The notes below the pieces were generated by a model. It did no database searches. It was not told the origin of the DNA and was given only the letters and a program-made list of their open reading frames with translations. A stretch of DNA of 64,000 nt from Thozetella sp. PMI_491 (Eukaryota > Ascomycota > Sordariomycetes > Chaetosphaeriales > Chaetosphaeriaceae): assembly GCA_021432635.1 (NCBI GenBank), contig MU270063.1:310001-374000 (forward strand), read 5' to 3'. Every line of letters starts with the position of its first letter. Position 1 is the first letter of the stretch. This document shows positions 56,092-64,000 of the stretch, piece after piece. The translations under genes and the position numbers were made by a program.

Positions 56092-59000
56092 ATGGCGGCC
56101 GACGAGAAGCGACAGGACGGTCCGGAGGACGTGAAGCCGGCCGGCAGCGACAGTGGTGATGCCTCGCCGCCGAAAGAGCCCGCGAAGGCCAAGGCCGGAG
56201 GTGGCTTTTCCTTTGGTGTCTTTTTCCGTCTCCTTTTCGCCGCGAACCCGACGTTGCTCGACTTCACCCTCATGGCCGTCGGCACCGTCGCCGCCTGCTG
56301 CTCGGGTGTGACCTTTCCCGTCATGGGCATCGTCTTCGGCGAGCTCGTCGACGATGTCAATGGAGCTACCTGCGAAGCGGAGGCCACCGGCAGCGGTGCG
56401 TCTTACGGAGACGGTATCCATAGCAAGGTCGTGACGCTCGTCTACATCGCCCTCGGCGCTCTGGTGGCCATCTTCGTGTACATTTTCTGCTGGAGCGTCT
56501 CCAGCCAGCGGCTCGCCGAGCGACTACGGCAGCGGTATTTTGAGAATCTCCTGCGCCAGGAACCTTCCTTCTTCGACACCCGGCGCGCGGGCGAAGTCTC
56601 GTCGCGCCTCCAGAGCGACATTCAGGCCGTGCAGGCGGGCGCTTCCGAGAAGGTCGGCATCTTTCTTGCCTGCTCCTCCTTCTTCATTGCGGCCTACGTC
56701 ATAGCCTTCACAAAAGAGCCCAAACTGGCTGGCATGCTCGTCTCGCTCATTCCGGCATTCATGCTGAGCGCCTTGGTCGGGGGCGCTTTCGTGACCAAGT
56801 ATGCGAAGCGCATCTCGGACGCGGTCGAGGCAGCATCCTCGATCGCCTCCGAGGCGCTCATGCACGTTGGGGTCGTCAAGGCTTTCAGCGCCGGCCCTCG
56901 GCTCGAGGCTAGGTTCGCAGATCATATGGCGATAGCTCGTCATGCCGGCATCCGCAAGGCCATGATCACCGGCCTGCAGGCCGGCTTGTTGTACTTCATT
57001 GCCTATGCCGCGAATGCCCTCGCGTACTGGCAGGGCAGCCGCATGGTGGCAGACGCGATGGGTAGCGCTGGAAGTGGCGCTACTATCGGGCGGATCTACA
57101 CGGTTGTCTTCATCTTGGTTGATGGTTCGTATCTCCCTCGGTATGCTTCTAACCCAGTCTCGCTAACATGCAATTGCTGTTAGCCTGCATCGTCCTTGGA
57201 TCCGTCGCACCTCTACTTCCTGTCTTCGGCGCTGCCACTTCCGCTTTCCAGAGTCTTATGGTAGATATTGAGCGCAAGCCCGCCATCGAGTCGAGCCCAG
57301 GGACGGGTATGGCCCTGCCCCTAGAAACACCAGGGGCCATCGCGCTTCGCGAAGTCTCGTTCGCCTACCCGTCGCGGCCGGATGCGATTGTCCTCAATAA
57401 AGTCACACTCGACCTCCCAGCTGGGAAGCACACGGCAATCGTTGGTCCTTCCGGCAGCGGCAAGTCCACCATTGCCAGCCTCATCACGAAGCTGCAGAGC
57501 ACGAAGGAGGGCTCCGTCCTCTTCGATGGCCATGATGTGAACGAGATCAACACCGAGAACCTCCGCAGTTTCGTCGGCTTGGTGCAGCAAGAGCCCTCTC
57601 TCTTGGATCGCTCGATTTTGGAAAATATCGCCCTAGGTCTCGTCAACTCTCCACACCCCAAGCATGCCCACCTCAAGGACGTCATATGCGGCCCACGGCT
57701 CGCCGAGTTTGTCGCGAAACAGAAGCACATTCCTCAGTCCGGCGATATTGGCCCATGTGATACAGTCTTCACCGATATCATCAACCTCGTCCGCCACGCT
57801 GCCGACATGGCTCACGTGTCCCCCTTCATCGACCGCCTCGAACACGGATATGGTACTTCAGCAGGGCCCAGCGGCTCGAAACTAAGCGGCGGGCAGCGCC
57901 AGCGCGTGGCCCTTGCTCGTGCGCTGATCCGGGACCCCAAGATTCTCGTGCTCGATGAGGCCACGGCTTCGCTGGACTCGGCAAGCGAGCGGCACATCCA
58001 AACCGCGCTGGAAGAAGCTGCCAAGGACAGGACCGTCGTATCGATTGCTCACCGGCTGTCGACTATCAAGAATGCAGACAACATTGTCGTTGTTCAGGCA
58101 GGCCAGATCATCGAGCAGGGGACATACAGTAGCCTCGTGGCGCTAGGCGGCGTGTTTGCCCGCTTGGTGACACTCCAGTCCCTCGAGTTTGGCCAACAAG
58201 GCGGTGACGGCGAGACCCTCTCGCTCTCCAGCACCAGGCGGAGCTCAGCCGCTGATGGGCTGTCCCAGATCCCTGGTGATCTGAAAGCGGAGACGGAGAC
58301 CGATGAGGAAATGCCTGCTGAGAATGAACCCAGGAAGGAGAACGACAGCTCAGAAGCATCGGAGGCAGAGCCTGTGAAACCATTCAGCTCCTTGGCCAAG
58401 GGTCTTATGACTCTGGCGCGGCCTTCGCTGGTCTGGGTTGTAGCAGCTATCATTGGCGCCATCCTCGTCGGCTGCACCTTCACGGCGTCCGGCCTGATTT
58501 TCGGACACACAGTCGGCGCCCTCAATCCGTGCAGTTCCACGATGAGCTCCATCCTCTCCATGGGAAAATTCTTCAGCGGCCTGCTCTTCATGCTGGCCGT
58601 TGTCGAGCTCTTTGCGAATGGCATTGCGTGGTCCTCGTTCGGGCGCGTGGCGGAGCGGATCCTGTACAGCGTTCGCGTGCTCTCCTTCCGCTCGCTGCTG
58701 GAGCAAGAATTTGCCTGGCACCAAGCCCCCGGCCGCACGCCATCCAGCCTGCTCTCCATCGTCACCAAGGACAGCGCGGCCCTCGGAGGCTTCAGCGGCT
58801 CCATCATCGGTACAGTCTTCTCCATCATGGTCAACTTCCTCGTGGCGATTATCGTCTCCAACATCTTCGCTTGGAAGATCGCGCTTGTGTGCCTGGCCAT
58901 CGTGCCAGTGCTGCTCGGTGCCGGCGTCATGCAGATCCGCAGCCTGTCGCGGTTTGAAGAGCGACATGCGGAGGCGTACACTTCCGCCATCGGCATCGCC

Positions 59001-60191
59001 GTCGAGGCCGTCAACTCGATCCATACCGTCGCGGCCTTCTCGCTCGAGGACGAGGTCGCAAGGAGCTATTATCATGCGCTCCAGGCACCGCGGAAGGAGA
59101 TGGTGGGCGCGAGCGTCCAGACTAGCATCTGGTTGGCGCTAGCCAATACGACCGGCTTCTTTATCTATGCCTTCTCGTACTGGTGGGGCTCATCCTTGAT
59201 CATGAAGGGTGAGTACACTCAGACACAGTTCTTCGTCGTCCAGGTGTCGATGTTGGTCAGCGCGCAGCTGTGGGGCCAAACATTTTCGCTTGCCCCTGAA
59301 TTCTCTCGCGCTCGCTCCGCCCTCTCCCGCCTCCTGGGAATCATGGAGCTTGGCTCAGGACCGGACCCGGCGACGACCAAGGACGTCGAGGCCGCCGCTT
59401 CCTCGGCTCCCTCTGGAGCCCAGGTGTCCTCTCTGGGGCGGGGTGTCAAGGTGGAACTTGACAATGTCTCGTTTTCCTACCCGTCCCGTCCGGATGTGGT
59501 TGTAATTAACGGTGTCTCTTTGACAATCCAACCCGGCCAGTTCATCGGGATCGTGGGACAATCTGGGGCCGGAAAGTCGACAATTATGTCTCTCATCCAG
59601 CGGCTTTACACACCTACGTCTGGCAGCCTTCGTATTGATGGCTTGGACATGTCCCGACCCGACGCGGCCGCGGCTATCCACGATGACATTGCTCTTGTGC
59701 CGCAGTCACCGGCCCTCTTCGATGGCACCGTCGCCTTCAATGTCGGGCTTGGCGCACGCCCTGGAACGGAGGCCACAGCCGCCGAAATTGAAGCAGCGTG
59801 TCGGCTTGCCAACATCCATGAAACCGTTGCTGCGCTGCCGAAGGGCTATGATACTGAGTGCGGACCGCGCGCTGGGCAGCTTTCCGGCGGACAGCGTCAG
59901 CGGCTTGCCATCGCACGCGCTCTGGTGCGAAAGCCGAGGCTCCTGCTTTTGGACGAGAGCACCAGCGCGCTGGATGCAGAGAGCGAGCAGGCTCTGCAAG
60001 CCGACCTAGAGACCGCGGCGAGGGGCATTACCGTGGTTGCCGTTACACACCGTCTGAGGACGGTTCGGAAGGCAGATGTGATCTTCGTGGTCGAGGGCGG
60101 CGCTGTGCTCGACAGCGGGTCGCATACAGAGCTGATGGAGCGATGCGAGGTCTACCGAGGCTACGCTCAGCAGCAGACCTTTGAGTCTTGA
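56092..60191 (+). CDS. Full-length ABC transporter (MDR/ABCB type), siderophore-cluster linked
   Basis: ATP-driven membrane transporter with TMD1-NBD1-TMD2-NBD2 layout, 1346 residues. Exons 56092-57124 and 57184-60191 (donor GTTCGT, acceptor TTAG). NBD1: Walker A GPSGSGKST (about 432), signature LSGGQRQR (about 578), Walker B ILVLDEATASLD. NBD2: GQSGAGKST (about 1136), LSGGQRQR (about 1244), LLLLDESTSALD. Six hydrophobic segments precede each NBD. The inter-domain linker (about 685-760) is acidic and hydrophilic. ABC transporters of this type sit beside siderophore NRPS genes in other ascomycetes (SitT in Aspergillus, the NPS6 neighbour in Cochliobolus). It shares its promoter with the NRPS, including two SRE-type sites. 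Direction (siderophore export or breakdown-product efflux) is not known from sequence. Confidence 0.95.
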
Positions 60192-60393
60192 GTCCTCAAG
60201 ACTCCAACAAAAGTGATTACCAGAAAAAAGTTCATACCAAGATAGAATAGATCGTTTAATTATTTTGATAGTTGGTTCTGTTACTCGGAGCTCATCTAAG
60301 GGATACAGAACAAGCAACCATTGGTGCTATGCTTTACCCAAAATAATGCCCTCGCAGACCCGGGTTTCACATATCCGAACTATCTTTGGCCTA

Positions 60394-62268
60394 TTATACC
60401 ACGAGCCCGCGGACCTGTTTGAGATCCTTGATGTTGATATCCCTCCAAAGCGCGGCACACACGATCCCGCCGGCCAGGAGAGCCGTGCTCGTGATGAGCA
60501 TATACTTTTGCGCATCTGCATACGCCAGACCCACTCCTATACGCGTGGGGTTCCCCTCGGGATACGCAAGCTGGATATAGAGACTGGCATAGATGCGGTC
60601 GAGCAGTTGCTGCGAGGTTGTGGGGAGATGAGTTCTTAGTGCGCTCTTGAACACGCTCGTCCAGATAGCCGCCGACACCGTCGAGCCGATTGCGGTCCCA
60701 ACGCTGCCAAAGAGGTCTAGGATCGCCATGACTGCGGCAATATGCTGATGATCCGACGGTGCCATCATCGCCATCTCGCCCGCGATCACCAGCGGCCCGC
60801 CGGCGAACGCGATGAAGATCTGAGTCATGATGATATATCCCAGATTGCTATCCGGTTGGCGGAAGTAGATGAGAAGGCCCTCGCCTAGCGCCATGAGAGG
60901 GAGACCGAACCATAGTGCGACCCATTTGAAGCGGCCGCTCCAGCGGATGAAGAAGCCGATGAAAATGGCAGAGAAGCAGGAACCCACGCGGTAGATGTTG
61001 AGGATGTAGGTCGTCTCGGTCACCCCCTGGTTGAACTCGACCAGCAGCTGCGAGCTGAAGTAGTTGCCCCAGACACCGGCCGAGAAGAAGATGAAGAACA
61101 GCATCATGCCGCCGAAGAAAACGGTGCGGTCTGCGAGCAGCTTCATGGGGATGAAGGTCACAGGTGCCCAGAAGCGCTCGTAAACGCCGAAGGCGATGAT
61201 CAAGAGGCCGCCGAAGACAATCATGCAGATGATCAGGGATGACCGCCACTGATCCGGCTGATACGAATAGATGCTGAACGGCAGGAGGAACAATGCCATG
61301 CCGGCGATTAGAAGGAGGAGCCCGAAGAGATCGACCTCGATGGCGTACTCCTTGACTGCGGCTAGGGTAATGCGGTGGGACCGCTCCGGCAGCAAGCCCA
61401 GCTTCTTCGCCTTCCGGTGGTTCCACAAGAAGAGCAGGCACAGCGGCGCTACGACGGCCGGGGTCACGATGGCGAAGATGCCGAAGCCCCACCGCCAGCC
61501 CGGGCCGGCCAAGATGCTATCGGCCATAGGCCCACCGATCCAGGTGGTGACAATGTAGGGTGAGGTGGCGAAGGCCAGCATAGTCGACCGGTTCTTGAGG
61601 CTCGACGTGTCGGCGACGAAGATGGTCAGGCAGTAGCTCACGCCCTGGGCGCCAACCGTCGAGAAGACCTGGGCGGTCGCGTACGTCTCGACGTTCTGGC
61701 ATGCGGCCATCATGATGAGCCCCAGCACCCACAGCAGGAGCGTTAGGGCGAGGCCTTGCGGCCGGCCCCATGTGTCGAGGATCTTTGCCAACGGCAGCTT
61801 GGAGAGGCCCCCGATGATGCTGGCTATGATAGCTGTCGCGGCAGTGAGGGAGTGCAGCTGGAACGCGCTTGTTACGAAGGGGTTGAGGGTGCGGACTACG
61901 ACTTCCTGCGTGGAAGTGATGAAGTAGATGAGCCAGATGCTGATGTCACCAGACGTTAGCTATCACTCATCTCTGCAGCCTTGCAAGGACAAGGAAGAAG
62001 GTCGGGGGCAGGCCTACATAGTATACGCTGCGATCAAGTGTACCCGCGTCCAGACGGTGGCGGTCGCCTCGACGGCACGCACACCGGCCTGGCTATCATC
62101 AGGAATGCCCTTGCCATCCGAGTCTGTGCTGTCCGGCTCAGCAATAGCTTCATCCTGGGCTGGTGCGAGTGTGTCTTGGGTCTTCTCGGTTGTGGTCACG
62201 GTCGACTGCTCGGTGGCTGCACCAGGGGTGCCGGCTGCCGCCGGCCCGTCACGCGAAGGCAGGCCCAT
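60394..62268 (-). CDS. MFS siderophore-iron transporter (MirB/Sit1-like)
   Basis: Fourteen-helix proton symporter of the siderophore transporter (SIT) group that takes up ferric siderophores. Exons 62268-62018 and 61939-60394; 598 residues, the MirB size. The about 65-residue hydrophilic N-terminus precedes WTRVHLIAAYTIIWLIYFITSTQ. SIT-specific marks are LAKILDTWGRPQGLALTLLLW, IYRVGSCFSAIFIGFFIRW, and the loop RIYASLYIQLAYPEGNPTRIGV near the last helix, ending WRDINIKDLKQVRGLVV, which is characteristic of MirA/MirB/Sit1. Convergent with the ABC gene (200 bp between stops) and divergent from a CFEM gene. A perfect SRE-type site lies 455 bp upstream. An ATG further upstream (62346) is in frame but less likely. 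Confidence 0.94.
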
Positions 62269-63295
62269 GGTGCACTGGGAGGTAAGGGGCAGGTGCAGGC
62301 TGCTTCTGCTCGAGTGGAAAAGCTTGGGCTCGGAAGCAACTAGCAAGGCACAGTGTTAAGAGCAGCGTCCGACCCTGCTCGGTCTCCTGTCAACCCTCCG
62401 ATGCCGTGATCGGAGGAGTGCGGAGGAGCGAGAAAAGAAAGGCACCATCTTCTGAGGCGTGGCTTTCTCGGCCGGGCACGAGCCTATTGAAAGACCAACG
62501 GCGCCTTTCGTGGGTAAACCGAGGCATGCTAAGGTAGCTACGAATGTATGGCGTTCCCCTCTGTCACATTTTCTCCTCGCTCTTCGCGCCCACGGCAAGA
62601 CGGCAGCAGGGGTTGGTGGGCCAATTCAGACCTGCCTGTCCGGGACCATTGGCCGGCCAAGCGTGTTAGTGCGCTGTCGGACAGTGCGCGAGACTCGAGC
62701 TGAAATCAAATCTAATCCGATGATCTGATAAGATGAGAATTTTCTCGGTGGCGGCGGTGGGGCGACGAGTGTTGAGCCAACCAGGCTTCAGGCCTCGAGC
62801 TGCTCCAGCCGTATTAGTGTTGGTGCTGCTGTGGTCGGCCCACCTCGGCTCTGGAGCCGAGCACATTTCCACGTATTGATCCCTGCCCCTCGGTTCGGCG
62901 AGGTACTGGGACGGTACATGCCTCGCAAGGTACTGTACTTGCATGGTACGAAGTACGTACCACCTACACGGCCAAAAGTCCTGTGCGTGGTCCGACCGAC
63001 CTCTCCCCCCTTCATCTTGGCCCTGGTCTCGCTGCTCGACTGCACCGGAATGCCAAGTGAAGGCAAGCTTCTCTACTAGCCCAGGGTAGCTCCAGGCAGG
63101 TGCTACGTACGATAGTGTGCATCATATAAACCAATTCCGGGCTGTCGCTGTCCGATGCAGGCCGATGCCTACCCCCCCCTTCCTCCGTCACGTCACGCGT
63201 TTCTTCGGCGATTGTCGACTGCTACTCTCGCCTCCTCCACCGTAGCTCCCCTCTGATCGAAAATTGTAATACCTGCACGAAGAAGTAACACCAAC
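62269..63295. other. Divergent promoter between siderophore transporter and CFEM genes
   Basis: 1.03 kb carrying one SRE-type GATA site (62723) and, close to the CFEM start, a TATA-like CATATAAA with an adjacent CCAAT (63132-63136). Numerous GTAC-containing words lie at 62914-62960. No gene supported. Confidence 0.65.
62723..62731 (+). promoter_or_regulatory. SreA/SRE-type GATA site ATCTGATAA
   Basis: Perfect ATCWGATAA, followed by GATGAG. 455 bp upstream of the siderophore transporter ATG and 565 bp upstream of the CFEM ATG, so it could serve either or both. Confidence 0.7.
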
Positions 63296-63884
63296 ATGAA
63301 GTACCTAGCCCCCGTCCTCGCCACCGCCAGTCTGGTAGCTGCTGTGACCCTTCAGCAGTACTTCCCGGCATGCTCGGTTGACTGCCTTAATACTGCCATT
63401 GGCGCAGCAACAACGTGCAAGACGGACGACGGCGTGTGCATCTGTGTATTTGACAACTATGTTTCCATCGTCGACTCTGCCACCAACTGCGTAATCCAGG
63501 CCTGCGGGTCGGACGTCGCCGTCAGTGAGTATACCCTTTGTCTTGCTCCCTATAGCCATAGCTGTTTCCTCTGACCGCTTCGTTGCAGAGTCGGTGCTCC
63601 CCGCTGCCGCCGATTTCTGTTCTGCTGTTAGTTCAAGCGCCGGCATCGCTACCTCCACCGGAGAAAGCTCGCCCGCCACGACATCCCCCGGGACCGCAAC
63701 TACCACGGTAGGGTCTAACTCCGCGTCGACCACGGCGCACAGCTCTGCCAGCAACACAGGGTCGGCCGGCGCAGCTGGATCCACCGGCTCGGCACCCACG
63801 ACTTCCTCGTCCACGGCCGCTGCTCCTACCGGCGGCCCGGCCGGTCTGGTGGCCATGCTGGCAGTTGGGGCTGCGCTCCTGTAA
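63296..63884 (+). CDS. CFEM-domain, GPI-anchor-type cell-surface protein
   Basis: Secreted protein of 174 residues; exons 63296-63524 and 63589-63884. Signal peptide residues 1-17. A complete CFEM domain: eight cysteines at 26, 30, 41, 48, 50, 65, 70 and 87 with the C-x3-C-x10-C-x6-C-x-C order, and Asp44/45 just before CIC, the position that coordinates haem iron in Candida CFEM proteins. Residues 90-150 are Ser/Thr/Ala-rich (O-glycosylated stalk), and the C-terminus GGPAGLVAMLAVGAALL looks like a GPI-attachment tail. CFEM proteins take up haem in Candida; others act in appressoria or as effectors. Placement beside a siderophore transporter, with a shared promoter carrying an SRE-type site, favours an iron or haem role. 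Confidence 0.93.
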
Positions 63885-64000
63885 GAGGCTCTTGGAGGGT
63901 GGATGACGCAAGCCGGCAAACGAGGATACGGGGCATGACATAGATAGAGCAGTAATGTGAAGATAGCCCTTGCGCCAGCACGCAAAGATCTTAGCATGTT

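Noticed and set aside
44846-62268. That the island is a complete siderophore pathway
   Set aside because: No SidA-type ornithine monooxygenase, hydroxyornithine acyltransferase, enoyl-CoA hydratase or esterase lies in the window, so other steps must be encoded elsewhere.

Overview
The window looks like nuclear DNA of a filamentous ascomycete (Pezizomycotina, most likely Sordariomycetes). Genes are GC-rich and lie on both strands with intergenic gaps of 0.2-2.7 kb. They carry short GT-AG introns, mostly 50-110 nt, and encode typical fungal families (Git3-type GPCR, RTA1, CFEM, DUF3716, NPS6-type NRPS, Arb1, Bqt4). I saw no prokaryotic operons, rRNA, convincing tRNA or CRISPR. Exon borders below were found by eye from splice sites and checked for reading frame.

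Left part (1-21 kb): a Git3/Gpr1-like receptor cut by the window edge, the cleavage/polyadenylation factor Clp1, an inositol polyphosphate multikinase, the Argonaute-chaperone subunit Arb1, a secreted orphan, a Sna3/Sna4-like PMP3-family membrane protein with a PPxY motif, a DUF3716 protein and an atypical C2H2 zinc-finger protein. A gene-poor stretch (18.4-21.5 kb) follows, with homopolymers, a 10-bp minisatellite and one small spliced ORF.

Middle part (21-44 kb): a divergent pair (MFS sugar porter and TauD-type dioxygenase), a zinc-knuckle/proline-rich/RS-like protein, the PP2A-like phosphatase Ppg1, RhoGDI with a 778-nt intron, a Bqt4-like APSES protein of the inner nuclear membrane, mitochondrial 3-hydroxyisobutyrate dehydrogenase, an RTA1-family protein and a small secreted protein.

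Right part (44.8-63.9 kb): what I read as an iron-acquisition island. In order: an AIF/AMID-like FAD oxidoreductase, a GNAT acetyltransferase, an NPS6/SidD-type siderophore NRPS (A-T-C-degenerate A-T-C), a full-length ABC transporter, a MirB-like siderophore MFS transporter, and a CFEM-domain GPI-type protein. Five perfect ATCWGATAA sites, the motif known for the iron-responsive GATA repressors SreA/SRE/Urbs1, lie in the upstream regions serving all six genes: 46489, 48239, 55884, 55906 and 62723. Roughly one or fewer such sites is expected by chance in 64 kb, and I noticed none elsewhere in a non-exhaustive manual scan. This ties two genes not obviously related to siderophores (the flavoprotein and the GNAT) to the NRPS and transporters, and is the most interesting feature of the window.
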